Below are positions 35,586-44,125 of a stretch of DNA of 64,000 bases, piece by piece. The notes under the pieces were generated by a model. The model was not told the DNA's origin and did not search any database. It worked only from the letters and a program-made list of their open reading frames with translations. Position 1 is the stretch's first letter; each line of letters begins with the position of its first letter. A program made the translations under genes and the position numbers. This DNA is from Dyadobacter sp. CY343 (lineage in GTDB: Bacteria; Bacteroidota; Bacteroidia; Cytophagales; Spirosomataceae), in contig NZ_JAJUXK010000007.1 of the NCBI RefSeq assembly GCF_021390335.1, positions 186,001 to 250,000 on the forward strand. The letters are read 5' to 3'.

Positions 35586-36743
35586 ATGAGTAATCGAGTT
35601 CAGATCTTTGACACAACTTTGAGAGACGGCGAGCAGGTACCTGGCAGCCAATTGACCACTGAAGAAAAGATTGTTGTAGCGAGTCAACTCGAGAAGCTTG
35701 GGGTAGATATTATTGAGGCGGGGTTTCCGGTTTCCAGTCCGGGAGACTTCAGGTCTGTGGTTGAAATCTCGAAAGTAGTGCGTGAGCCTATTATTTGTGC
35801 ATTATCAAGAGCAGTTCAGGGCGATATCGACGCGGCGGCCAATGCATTGGAATTTGCGAAACGCGGCCGGATCCACACTGGAATCGGATCTTCTGATATT
35901 CATATCCAGCATAAATTTAATACGACCCGCGAGAAGATTCTGGAAAGAGCAGTTTCGGCAACGAAATACGCCAAATCTAAAATCGAAGACGTAGAATTCT
36001 ATTGTGAAGACGCCGGCCGGGCTGATCTTGCATTCTTGTCTCAGCTTGTGGAAGCTGTGATAGCAGCAGGCGCGACGGTAGTTAATATCCCTGACACTAC
36101 CGGTTACTGTTTGCCTGAACAATATGGTAACAGAATTAAATACATATTCGAACACGTTTCCAATATCCATAAAGCGACCATTTCAATTCACTGCCACAAC
36201 GACCTTGGGTTAGCGACTGCGAATTCATTGGCCGGCATTTCACAAGGTGCCCGCCAGGTTGAAGTTACGATCAACGGAATCGGCGAGCGCGCTGGTAATA
36301 CTTCGCTCGAAGAAGTGGTGATGGCGATGAAAGTTCATCAGGAAGAATTGGGATTGGAGACCGGTATTAACACGGAATTTATTTATCCGACAAGCCAGCT
36401 GGTTTCCAAAATGATGCGTATGCCGGTGCAGGCTAACAAGGCGATTGTGGGTCGTAATGCATTCGCGCATTCTTCCGGAATTCACCAGGACGGATTTTTG
36501 AAAAACAACCTTACCTACGAAATCATGAGCCCGCAGGATGTGGGTGTCGACAAGTCAGATATTGTTTTGACAGCCAGAAGCGGGCGTCACGCATTGAAGC
36601 ATCGGTTCGAACTACTTGGATTCAGCTTCGACAAACCTGCCTTGGACGAATTGTACACCAGATTCCTGGAAGTGGCAGATTTGAAGAAAGAAGTGAACGA
36701 CGCAGACCTGGTAGATCTTGCAAAAACGGCTATTCCGGTTTAA
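35586..36743 (+). CDS. leuA: 2-isopropylmalate synthase, short form without regulatory domain
   Basis: This 385-aa enzyme condenses acetyl-CoA and 2-ketoisovalerate in the first committed leucine step. [21 protein letters not shown] at residues 8-28, [12 protein letters not shown] near 42, the metal HxH in [12 protein letters not shown] near 202 and [18 protein letters not shown] near 236 are classic. It ends shortly after a subdomain with [12 protein letters not shown] and lacks the C-terminal LeuA_dimer domain that binds leucine in longer enzymes. That form is usual in this phylum. Direct leucine feedback is therefore unlikely; the leader may do that job. Confidence 0.93.
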   Translation: MSNRVQIFDTTLRDGEQVPGSQLTTEEKIVVASQLEKLGVDIIEAGFPVSSPGDFRSVVEISKVVREPIICALSRAVQGDIDAAANALEFAKRGRIHTGIGSSDIHIQHKFNTTREKILERAVSATKYAKSKIEDVEFYCEDAGRADLAFLSQLVEAVIAAGATVVNIPDTTGYCLPEQYGNRIKYIFEHVSNIHKATISIHCHNDLGLATANSLAGISQGARQVEVTINGIGERAGNTSLEEVVMAMKVHQEELGLETGINTEFIYPTSQLVSKMMRMPVQANKAIVGRNAFAHSSGIHQDGFLKNNLTYEIMSPQDVGVDKSDIVLTARSGRHALKHRFELLGFSFDKPALDELYTRFLEVADLKKEVNDADLVDLAKTAIPV

Positions 36744-36842
36744 TTAGAATATGCTTAGAAATGGTTAACTCCTTGAATCTGAATTTGATGTTTTAAAGAT
36801 TTATTTGTACCATTACATATTCAATAACATCCATCAGATTGC

Positions 36843-36878
36843 AAAAAGCCCTCGGTGATTTTGACTAAGGGCTTTTTT
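36843..36878. terminator. Bidirectional terminator between leuA and purU
   Basis: AAAAAGCCCT and AGGGCTTTTTT form a stem with a 15-nt loop, with A-tract and T-tract on each side. It ends the leucine cluster and the convergent purU gene. Confidence 0.85.
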
Positions 36879-36884
36879 CTTTGC

Positions 36885-37718
36885 CTAAAGAATAATCGTC
36901 CGGTTGTTGTGAATAAATACTCTGTCATTGAAAACTAGTTTGAGCGCCTTCGAAAGCACCGCTTTTTCAGTATCCCGCCCCAGAGTTGCCATATCCGAAG
37001 CCGTTTGCCGGTGATCCACTGACTTCACATCCTGCGCAATGATCGGCCCTTCATCCAGATCATTATTTACAAAATGCGCCGTCGCGCCGATGATCTTTAC
37101 TCCTCTGTCATAAGCCTGCTTGTAAGGATTTGCCCCGATAAATGCAGGTAGGAAAGAATGGTGAATATTAATGATCTTGTCCGGAAAATGATTGACGAAT
37201 GAAGGTGTGATAATCCGCATATATTTGGCCAGAACGAGATATTCAGGCTGGTAAACCCTCAATGTTCTCAGAATAGCATCTTCATGTTCCTCGCGTGATT
37301 TTCCTTCGTGGGAAATAAAATGAAAGGGTATTCCAAACTTTCCTACCAGCGGCTGTAACTTATTGTAGTTGCTGATAACCGCAAGGATATTCGCGTCGAG
37401 CTCGTCGAATGCGTACCGGATCAACAGCTCGCCGAGGCAGTGATGTTCTTTGGTCACAAATAGTACAATATCCTTTTTCTTTTTGGGGTTAATGCGCAGA
37501 TTTAGTCCGGCGGGTAACTCTTTCTGCAAAACTTCCAGCAACTCATTTGCCTCCGTTTCGCCTTCAAATTCGGTCCGCATGAAGAAATATTTGGACGGAC
37601 TTACATATTCATCGTTTCGAATGATATTTTGATTATGTTCAAAAAGAATGCGGGTAACCTGATAGATCAACCCTTTATGATCAGGGCCGTCCATTAAAAG
37701 AATGTGTTTTTGAATCAT
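36885..37718 (-). CDS. purU: Formyltetrahydrofolate deformylase
   Basis: This 277-aa enzyme hydrolyses 10-formyl-THF to formate and THF, balancing one-carbon pools and feeding PurT. It has an N-terminal ACT domain (HILLMDGPDHKGLIYQVTRIL) and a C-terminal formyltransferase domain with HHSFLPAFIGANPYKQAYDRG near residue 187, followed by GATAHFVNNDLDEGPIIAQDV. The active-site His and Asp of the family are present. It is divergent from the GAF gene. Confidence 0.94.
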   Translation of the reverse strand: MIQKHILLMDGPDHKGLIYQVTRILFEHNQNIIRNDEYVSPSKYFFMRTEFEGETEANELLEVLQKELPAGLNLRINPKKKKDIVLFVTKEHHCLGELLIRYAFDELDANILAVISNYNKLQPLVGKFGIPFHFISHEGKSREEHEDAILRTLRVYQPEYLVLAKYMRIITPSFVNHFPDKIINIHHSFLPAFIGANPYKQAYDRGVKIIGATAHFVNNDLDEGPIIAQDVKSVDHRQTASDMATLGRDTEKAVLSKALKLVFNDRVFIHNNRTIIL

Positions 37719-37795
37719 TTAGCTGTTTTACTAATTTTTTCCGGTAACCAATATCAGAAAATTTCTGTTAGCTAATCTCCCTAATCTGTTATTCA

Positions 37796-38281
37796 ATGGC
37801 CGAAGAACTAATTATCCCTGCCGACACCGACCGCGCGGACGTATATAAAGTACTAACACCACAGATCCACGCATTAATTGAACACGAAAGTGACCTTACG
37901 GCCAACCTTTCTAATATTGCAGCTGCATTAAAGCAGGCTTTCGGCTTTTTTTGGGTTGGATTTTATATTGTTAAAGAGGGGCAGCTTGTACTCGGTCCTT
38001 TCCAGGGACCTATTGCCTGCACGCGCATTCCGTTTCATAAAGGAGTTTGCGGCGCGAGTTATTCACGGAAAGAGACAATCATCGTGCCTGACGTGGAGCA
38101 ATTTCCCGGCCACATTGCATGCAGCTCCGATTCAAAATCTGAAATCGTACTGCCTGTTTTTCATCGAAATGGAACAGTGGCAATGATACTGGATGTGGAC
38201 AGTGACAAGCTGGACGATTTTTCAGAAGCCGACGCAGTGGGCCTGGGTGCTATTTTGAAACTTTTGGAAAGAAAACTATAA
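37796..38281 (+). CDS. msrC: Free methionine-(R)-sulfoxide reductase, GAF domain
   Basis: This 161-aa protein is a single GAF domain of the fRMsr type that reduces free methionine-R-sulfoxide. The three expected Cys sites are seen in GPIACTRIPF near residue 76, GVCGASY near 89 and FPGHIACSSDSKSEIVLPV near 107. FFWVGFYI near the N-terminus lines the substrate pocket. It is cytoplasmic and monocistronic, closed by a strong terminator. Confidence 0.9.
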   Translation: MAEELIIPADTDRADVYKVLTPQIHALIEHESDLTANLSNIAAALKQAFGFFWVGFYIVKEGQLVLGPFQGPIACTRIPFHKGVCGASYSRKETIIVPDVEQFPGHIACSSDSKSEIVLPVFHRNGTVAMILDVDSDKLDDFSEADAVGLGAILKLLERKL

Positions 38282-38291
38282 TACCATAAAT

Positions 38292-38331
38292 GCAAAAAAA
38301 GGCTCCGCAGATACGATACGGAGCCTTTTTT
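38292..38331. terminator. Bidirectional terminator after msrC
   Basis: AAAAAAAGGCTCCG pairs with CGGAGCCTTTTTT over an 11-nt loop between the msrC stop and the convergent small gene at 38345. Confidence 0.88.
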
Positions 38332-38344
38332 GCATTATCTCTTC

Positions 38345-38641
38345 TCAGTTCAAAGAAAACATTGGAAGCCTTAAAGCAACAACATTATTGAACATCAGCT
38401 TTGTAATCTTCGGGTCCATATAATCGATCAATGGGAACTCTGAGACGAGCGACATTACTTCAAACTCACTTTCTCCCCTCACAACGCACCAAAGTCTGGA
38501 ATAATCGTCCGACAATGCATACGACATCATTCTCCCCTGCTCCATCAGTTCATTGATCTTTTTCTTCTGAGCTGGGATTTTAGCAGTAAAATCTTCCGAC
38601 ATCACCGCCGGAAGTTGTATTTCAACCATATATTGGCTCAT
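38345..38641 (-). CDS. Small ferredoxin-like protein (muconolactone isomerase-like)
   Basis: This 98-aa protein starts MSQYMVEIQLPAVM and has INELMEQGRMMSYALSDDYSRLWCVVRGESEFEVMSLVSEFPLIDYMD, which follows the pattern of muconolactone delta-isomerase-like and YciI-like dimeric alpha-beta proteins. No aromatic-degradation genes are nearby, so an isomerase role is not supported. It is better named as a small alpha-beta-barrel protein of unknown function. There is no signal peptide. Confidence 0.65.
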   Translation of the reverse strand: MSQYMVEIQLPAVMSEDFTAKIPAQKKKINELMEQGRMMSYALSDDYSRLWCVVRGESEFEVMSLVSEFPLIDYMDPKITKLMFNNVVALRLPMFSLN

Positions 38642-38717
38642 AGTCGATAGCAGTTAGGTTTACAGAAATGCACCCGTTTTGTGTGTGACCTGCTAATAAA
38701 ATGATCTGATCCCTTTA

Positions 38718-38840
38718 TTAGTTCCTGAAAGTGAGCTTCAAATATTCACAAAAAGCTTCCAGAACTTTTCCAACCATCTCATACTTCCCAGTGTCGTAGA
38801 ATTCACGGATTGCGGTTTTCAGTATTTCAAGCGCGACCAA
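38718..38840 (-). other. Possible small coding remnant without an ATG start
   Basis: The 279-bp gap 38642-38920 has no confident gene. On the minus strand, a frame closed by TAA at 38718 reads LVALEILKTAIREFYDTGKY and then EMVGKVLEAFCEYLKLTFRN. It is amphipathic and protein-like but has no ATG before the in-frame TAA codons further upstream; TTG at 38840 is the best start (40 aa). It could be a tiny gene, a decayed one, or chance. Confidence 0.25.
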
Positions 38841-38858
38841 AGCAAAACAGTATTCAAC

Positions 38859-38866
38859 TATCTTTG
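38859..38866 (+). promoter_or_regulatory. -7 box of the ECF sigma factor gene
   Basis: TATCTTTG is a perfect Bacteroidota -7 element 55 bp before the sigma gene start. No clear -33 element was seen; an additional self-recognised ECF promoter cannot be excluded. Confidence 0.4.
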
Positions 38867-38920
38867 GGTAGGCGTGCTGATTTTATTATATAAACCGAAC
38901 GAAGCACCCCTAAACTTCGG

Positions 38921-39490
38921 ATGACCTTTAACGAACAGGAATTGGTGAAAGGCTGCAAGCAGCGCAACCGGATCGCCCAAAAACAGCTATATGATGTTTT
39001 TGGGGGGAAGCTGTTCGCTATTTGTCTCCGGTACACCAAAAACCGGGCTGATGCAGAAGATGTTTTGCAGGATGCTTTAATTAAAATATACGAGAACATA
39101 GATTCTTACAGAGGCGATAGTCCTTTGGAGTACTGGTTGCGTTCTGTAGTAGTAAATACGGCGCTCAATCATTTGCGGCAACAGAAATACGTGAAAGAGC
39201 TGGATGATATCGATTACCACCTGAATGGTATCGCAGACAGGGAGTTTACGCTGGCGAATTTCCAGTTGCAGCAATTACTGGAACTGGTAAGAGAATTACC
39301 TCAGGGCTGTCAGACTATCTTTAATCTGTACGCTATTGAGGGTTATCAACACAACGAAATCGCTCAAAAACTGGGCATTTCAGAAGGAACTTCTAAGTCG
39401 CAATATGCGAGGGCAAGAGCACTCCTTCAACAAAAATTGAACAAGGAAACAAGATTTGACGATGGATCCGTCCGGAATAAACAACTTTGA
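38921..39490 (+). CDS. RNA polymerase ECF sigma-70 factor
   Basis: This 189-aa ECF sigma factor has region 2 (LFAICLRYTKNRADAEDVLQDALIKIYENIDSY, then PLEYWLRSVVVNTALNHLR) at residues 30-95 and region 4 (LPQGCQTIFNLYAIEGYQHNEIAQKLGISEGTSKSQYARARALLQQKL) at about 125-175. It would redirect RNA polymerase to a stress or envelope regulon. Its 3' end overlaps the next gene by 29 bp, which couples it to the probable anti-sigma factor. Confidence 0.92.
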   Translation: MTFNEQELVKGCKQRNRIAQKQLYDVFGGKLFAICLRYTKNRADAEDVLQDALIKIYENIDSYRGDSPLEYWLRSVVVNTALNHLRQQKYVKELDDIDYHLNGIADREFTLANFQLQQLLELVRELPQGCQTIFNLYAIEGYQHNEIAQKLGISEGTSKSQYARARALLQQKLNKETRFDDGSVRNKQL

Positions 39491-40982
39491 AGAACAGTGG
39501 CGAAAGGCATTGAGCGAAGCTTCCGAAACTCCCCCGAAATCTATTTGGGAGAATATCGAAGCACGTCTTGATGAGAACAGTGAGAAAGGAGCAGTTCTTC
39601 CACTTTGGTGGCAGTCTAAAAAACTTTGGCTTGCAGCAGCTTCTGTTGCGGCGTTACTGATAGTAGGCGCTGGAATATGGTTTTCTGACTCTTCCAAAAA
39701 TGGTCAGAACCGCATCGAAGTGGCTGGTAAAGCCACTAAGTCCCCTGCGACTGAAAGAACGAACACGCCCGAAGCTGATCGCGCAGCTGCTCAGGAAAAT
39801 ACAGAAGCAGTTGCATCAAACGCGCCCGACAACGTCGAACCGACTGATAGTAAGTCTGTTATCAAAGAAAATAATCAAACTCTGACCTCGGCAACTACTT
39901 CCAGAGAGAATATTGGAAATAGCTCCGGAAGATCGTCCGCGAGCCGGGTTAACAGCCACAGCTCAATAGCAGCTGCCGGAAAATCTGATATTGCGCGGGT
40001 TGAAAATACTGTATCGGAGCGGAATCGGGATTTTGCACAAAGTAATAATCCAGCCAGTCCGGGCATTTCTTCAAACGAAATACAAAGCAATATTCTAGCA
40101 AAGACTGAAATTTCAGAAAATGCAATTGCCGTTGATATGCTGGCTACGCCGGCTTACAATGAACTGGATATTCACATGCAAAAGCGGTACGTTTTCTTCA
40201 AGCCCGATGCAATTGCAAAAGACGATATTAAGCCTAAAAAACATACAGAATACTGGGCGGGAATCGGGTTGATGCCAGCTTCATTCAACCCCGACGTTCA
40301 ACTCAAAAAAACGCCCCAAGATTTTTCATACCAGGCTCTGTCGAGCAGAAAAGCAGTTACGGCTTCCAGTGAAGCAGGTATTTCTTATGCTTTGCAAACA
40401 CACGGCGGAGTGCGGATTTCTAAACACTGGTCAGTGGAGCTGGGATTGAGCTATTTACAGGGAAATTCATCCTATGAAGGCGGTGGGTACCTTATTAATT
40501 CGAAAAGCCAATCCACCAACGTACTTGAAAATGCATTAGCAGATGCTTCGAAGGGATCGTCTTACGGTGGCGGCACCGATAAGTTCAACAACGGTGCGCT
40601 TTATGTAGACATTACCAATAAGGTGAGCAACAATTATCAATACCTGCAAATGCCGGTTCAGGCGGGTTTTACATTGAATCCCGATAAAAAATTGAGCTAT
40701 TCCTTGCTGGGTGGGATGATGGCCAATTTCTTCCTCAGTAACGAAATCGAAGCCGCTTCGGGGGATATTATCACAACCAAGGCAAGCGACGAAATTTACC
40801 GCAGCATGAACTGGGCAGCAACTACCGGCCTGCGGTTTAATTACAGATTATCAAGCAGATGGAAGGCAAATCTGACAGGTTCGTACCAGAAAGCGATTTC
40901 TTCCGGATTCAGGTCAAATCAAACGCTGGATGCGCACCCGTATCTGTACGGAGTAGCGTGGGGAGTAAGATATTCCTTCTAA
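39462..40982 (+). CDS. Dual-membrane-spanning anti-sigma-like protein with C-terminal beta-barrel
   Basis: This 506-aa protein has a cytoplasmic N-terminus (about 1-54, with FEEQWRKALSEASETPPKSIWENIEARL), one transmembrane helix (about 56-74, LWLAAASVAALLIVGAGIWF), a long Ser/Asn/Thr/Ala-rich linker to about 260, and a C-terminal outer-membrane beta-barrel domain starting at HTEYWAGIGLMP and ending GVAWGVRYSF. It thus seems to cross both membranes. The same plan is described for dual-membrane-spanning anti-sigma factors in Bacteroides. ATG at 39462 is used; TTG at 39456 is the alternative. The overlap with the sigma gene supports an anti-sigma role. Confidence 0.8.
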   Translation: MDPSGINNFEEQWRKALSEASETPPKSIWENIEARLDENSEKGAVLPLWWQSKKLWLAAASVAALLIVGAGIWFSDSSKNGQNRIEVAGKATKSPATERTNTPEADRAAAQENTEAVASNAPDNVEPTDSKSVIKENNQTLTSATTSRENIGNSSGRSSASRVNSHSSIAAAGKSDIARVENTVSERNRDFAQSNNPASPGISSNEIQSNILAKTEISENAIAVDMLATPAYNELDIHMQKRYVFFKPDAIAKDDIKPKKHTEYWAGIGLMPASFNPDVQLKKTPQDFSYQALSSRKAVTASSEAGISYALQTHGGVRISKHWSVELGLSYLQGNSSYEGGGYLINSKSQSTNVLENALADASKGSSYGGGTDKFNNGALYVDITNKVSNNYQYLQMPVQAGFTLNPDKKLSYSLLGGMMANFFLSNEIEAASGDIITTKASDEIYRSMNWAATTGLRFNYRLSSRWKANLTGSYQKAISSGFRSNQTLDAHPYLYGVAWGVRYSF

Positions 40983-41100
40983 AATAGTTTGTAACCGTTC
41001 CAACCTTCGAAAGGATTTCTGAATCTAAAAAGTGTTGAAGCATTGAAAGGACACTGAAATTACTACCAGTATTCTGCAACTATCTTAACATTTATTAGCC

Positions 41101-42333
41101 ATGAAAATTTTTAAACAGGTGCTTCTCGCTCCGCTTGTAACGGCTTTGCTCACGCTGGGCTGCACAAACGACGAAAACTTGCCCCCCTCCAACGAGGTCA
41201 ATCCGGTGGAGATCCCCGCAGCTATTGCCGACGGATCCAGCAGGTTTGCTTTTAATTTTTTACACAACCTGCAAAAAAACCAGCCAGCCGAGGACAACTT
41301 CTTTGTGTCTCCACTCAGCCTGCACATGGCGCTGGGAATGCTGCTCAATGGCGCTGAAAATGAATCGGCTGCCGAAATCCAGAAAGCTTTGGAAATGCAG
41401 GGAGTTTCGCTTGAAGATCTCAACAAAGCTTACAACACGCTGATCAGGGACCTGCCGGTGGCTGATTCAAGAGTTTCACTGGGACTTGCCAATTCTATCT
41501 GGTACAAAAACGGGCTGAATGTCGAGACCAGTTTTCAGAATGTGCTGAAAGAATCTTTCCAGGCTGAGATCGCAGGATTACCATTTGATGATTCTTCGAA
41601 GGATAGGATCAACAAATGGGCCAGCGACAAAACGAACGGGAAGATCAAGAATGTGATCGAGACGATAGAGCGCGATCACCTGATGTTCCTACTGAATGCA
41701 CTTTACTTCAAGGCAGACTGGAAAGCGCGTTTTGACCCGAAAGAAACCATTGATATGCCATTCAAGCTGGAAAACGGTTCCAGCAAAACAGTGAAAATGA
41801 TGCGCATTAAATCAGCATTCAAGGTAGCTGGCGGCACAACTTTCGGTGCAGTGAGACTTCCTTACGGAAACGGACAGTTTACAATGACACTCCTGCTTCC
41901 GACAGCAGGCAATACGATCGACGCCGTGTTATCGGAGCTCGATGCTGAAAAATGGAAAACGATTATCAGCGGTAATGCCGAAAATAATGTAAAGGTAGGC
42001 TTGCCCAGATTTACGCTCGATTACTCAAGAAAATTGAATGAAACTTTGTACCAAATGGGTATTAAAAAGGCATTTTCAAATGGGGCTCAGTTTGGTAAAA
42101 TATCGAGATCTACACCTATGAAAGTCGACTTTGTGAAACAGGATGCTTACCTGGCCATTGATGAAAAAGGTACGGAAGCCGCCGCCGTGACAGCGATCGG
42201 AATGGTACCAACATCCACAATTCCGCAGGAGCCGACATTCATCTGTGACCGGCCATTTGGATTGATTATCAGTGAAAATACGTCTAATACCATTCTGTTC
42301 ATGGGTAGAATCAAAAACCCGGACAGCAAATAA
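41101..42333 (+). CDS. Serpin family lipoprotein (protease inhibitor)
   Basis: This 410-aa protein has a lipobox (LLTLGC, Cys 21) and a full serpin fold: NFFVSPLSLHMALGMLLNGA, NALYFKADWKARFD, LPRFTLDYSRKLNETLYQMGI and the C-terminal FICDRPFGLIISE. The reactive-centre hinge EKGTEAAAVTAIGM has Gly/Thr/small residues at P15-P9, as in inhibitory serpins. Aligned with alpha-1-antitrypsin the scissile bond would fall in VPTST, with Thr-Ser as a likely P1-P1', though the loop length makes this tentative. It is probably anchored at the outer membrane. The target protease is unknown. Confidence 0.9.
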   Translation: MKIFKQVLLAPLVTALLTLGCTNDENLPPSNEVNPVEIPAAIADGSSRFAFNFLHNLQKNQPAEDNFFVSPLSLHMALGMLLNGAENESAAEIQKALEMQGVSLEDLNKAYNTLIRDLPVADSRVSLGLANSIWYKNGLNVETSFQNVLKESFQAEIAGLPFDDSSKDRINKWASDKTNGKIKNVIETIERDHLMFLLNALYFKADWKARFDPKETIDMPFKLENGSSKTVKMMRIKSAFKVAGGTTFGAVRLPYGNGQFTMTLLLPTAGNTIDAVLSELDAEKWKTIISGNAENNVKVGLPRFTLDYSRKLNETLYQMGIKKAFSNGAQFGKISRSTPMKVDFVKQDAYLAIDEKGTEAAAVTAIGMVPTSTIPQEPTFICDRPFGLIISENTSNTILFMGRIKNPDSK

Positions 42334-42415
42334 GTCACTTAACCCGATTTACACTGAGGTTCTAAAATATCAAAGATAAAAAATGCCGGCTCTGCTGGTA
42401 TTTTCGGGGTGCGTT

Positions 42416-42451
42416 ATCGTCCGAGGGCTTTGCTGTCGGACGATTTTGTTT
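42416..42451 (+). terminator. Terminator-like hairpin after the serpin gene
   Basis: ATCGTCCGA at 42416-42424 pairs perfectly with TCGGACGAT at 42436-42444 across an 11-nt loop and is followed by TTTGTTTTG. Confidence 0.7.
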
Positions 42452-42538
42452 TGAATACAACCAATTACAAACTACAATTGTCTTTTAAGTATCCGATTGC
42501 ACTCACGCTCACTTCTTTAACTCAAATTGGAGATAGTA

Positions 42539-43002
42539 ATGAAAAATGCAGCCCTGTTCTTTTAATCCTGTTACTGGTGGGTTCCACAGCCTCGCAATGC
42601 ACCGATGCTAATCTCTGCTGCGCGCCGCAAGCCTGCGCTTCTGATAATTCGCTTAGCGGCAAGTGGGAGTTGGATTATTACCTGGATATTGCCACCGGCA
42701 CAACGGAGCCGAATCCTCAAAAGAATACAAGAGGAGTAATTTATACATTTTCCGATGATACAAATAGGGGTTCGATCCAGGGGCATACCCTGAACAATAG
42801 CGTAGCTGGCTCCTACGAACTTGCACCTGAATGCAATATCCGGATCTTGGGTTTTGGAGGCACAAAAGTCGGGGAGCCCTCGTGGAGTGGCAGGGCCTGG
42901 CTCAGCTCAGCAGAATTTTATCATTATGAGCTCCGGGCAATGCAGCTTACCCTCACACCGGTAAACGGAAAAGTACGGCTGGTATTCAAGAAAGTACGGT
43001 AA
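42539..43002 (+). pseudogene. Small lipoprotein gene with a frameshift in the signal peptide
   Basis: ATG at 42539 opens MKNAALFF and then hits TAA after a run of only four T (42560-42563). If the run had five T, the frame would continue as LILLLVGSTASQC, a perfect signal peptide with lipobox, then DANLCCAPQACASDNSLSGKWELDYYLD to a stop at 43002. The body is a lipocalin-like or META/DUF-type globular domain of about 130 aa and is otherwise intact. Either a one-base loss inactivated it, the run is phase-variable or slippage-read, or this is a sequencing error. The frame open from 42409 has no signal peptide. Confidence 0.6.
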
Positions 43003-43008
43003 CGACTA

Positions 43009-44124
43009 TTAAGCTTTTAATCCTTCCTTACGAATCTGCATGCCCGCAAAAGACTCGATCTCTTTCAGAAACAATGCATTCCCTCGGTGATACCACGAGC
43101 GGAATCGGGCAGATTGATTCAGGTGTTTTGGTAAATATTCCAGAAGAACTGAGAGATCAAAGGTTTTTGAAGTAACACCTGCACCGGAAATCACGCCGTC
43201 GATCGCATTGCATTCCTGCTCAAAATGGTTGGGTACCGGCACCATCATCACCGGCTTACCCAGGTACATCGCCTCGCAAACCGATTCAAACCCGGCTGTC
43301 GTGACCAATCCCCGGCAGCCAGCCAGCATATTCAGGTACTTTTCACTATTGATCCGGTGGAAAGTCAGCGTTTTATCGTAGGCAAATTCCTCAGCAACAT
43401 CCTGATTGTCCCAAAAACAATGCAGCTTCACTTCGGGGTGCTGCAAATGCCACGCTATGATCGGCTCACTCAAACTATGGTGGGTCATATATACGAGCAG
43501 ATAATCTCCATTCCGAGGAACGAGCCGAGCTATCTCCTCACGTAATAGCGGCGGTACGACGGTCAGTTTCAGGTCAATCCGTGAAGGAATTTCGCGGAAT
43601 GATAACGCCAGACGTTTCCTGGCTAGCCACGACGTTGACCTGGAATTAAGGTTGATAAGAAACCGGTTTAACCTGCTTTTTTCAGGAAAAACAAATTTGG
43701 GATGAAGCAAAAGATACTGGTGCGCAATGCAGACCATCGGAATGCCAGAGCGGTAGATCAGGTTGTATAAACCTCCGAAAGTGTCGTAAAAGCTGACAAT
43801 GAGATCAGGCTTGATCTCCGTTACTGCCTCGTTGATCCGGCGAAGGCTTTTCAGGTATTTGGGTAAATTGGTAAGGTGTGTGTAAATCGTGCGTTGCAGA
43901 TTCATGCCACCGCCCTGCGCATTGTAAATGATATTCGGAGCGTCGAAATGCAGGACATTTGTACAGATCGCTTCATTAAAAAAGGCCGGTATCTGCCTCC
44001 CGGGAGAAGTACCGACCATCGCGCCGACAATTTCGTGGCCTGCCTTCCGCAAGAGCTGTCCCAAAGAAATCGCCTGGGTCAAATGCCCGCGGCCTTCTCC
44101 CTGGACCATGAAAAGGATCTTCAT
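43009..44124 (-). CDS. Glycosyltransferase, MurG-like (GT-B fold)
   Basis: This 371-aa protein starts MKILFMVQGEGRGHLTQAISLGQLLRKAGHE, the glycine-rich first loop of GT-B glycosyltransferases. A C-terminal part has AGCRGLVTTAGFESVCEAMYLGKPVMMVP near residues 275-303, the nucleotide-sugar binding segment. It is cytoplasmic or peripheral at the membrane. Substrates are unknown. It begins one base after the LpxH-like gene, so the two are a probable operon for a lipid-linked sugar or lipid A-like product. Confidence 0.85.
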   Translation of the reverse strand: MKILFMVQGEGRGHLTQAISLGQLLRKAGHEIVGAMVGTSPGRQIPAFFNEAICTNVLHFDAPNIIYNAQGGGMNLQRTIYTHLTNLPKYLKSLRRINEAVTEIKPDLIVSFYDTFGGLYNLIYRSGIPMVCIAHQYLLLHPKFVFPEKSRLNRFLINLNSRSTSWLARKRLALSFREIPSRIDLKLTVVPPLLREEIARLVPRNGDYLLVYMTHHSLSEPIIAWHLQHPEVKLHCFWDNQDVAEEFAYDKTLTFHRINSEKYLNMLAGCRGLVTTAGFESVCEAMYLGKPVMMVPVPNHFEQECNAIDGVISGAGVTSKTFDLSVLLEYLPKHLNQSARFRSWYHRGNALFLKEIESFAGMQIRKEGLKA

Positions 44125-44125
44125 A

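Noticed and set aside
42409-42538. Long N-terminal extension of the small lipoprotein frame
   Set aside because: It includes a terminator hairpin and encodes no signal peptide; a frameshifted signal from 42539 fits better.
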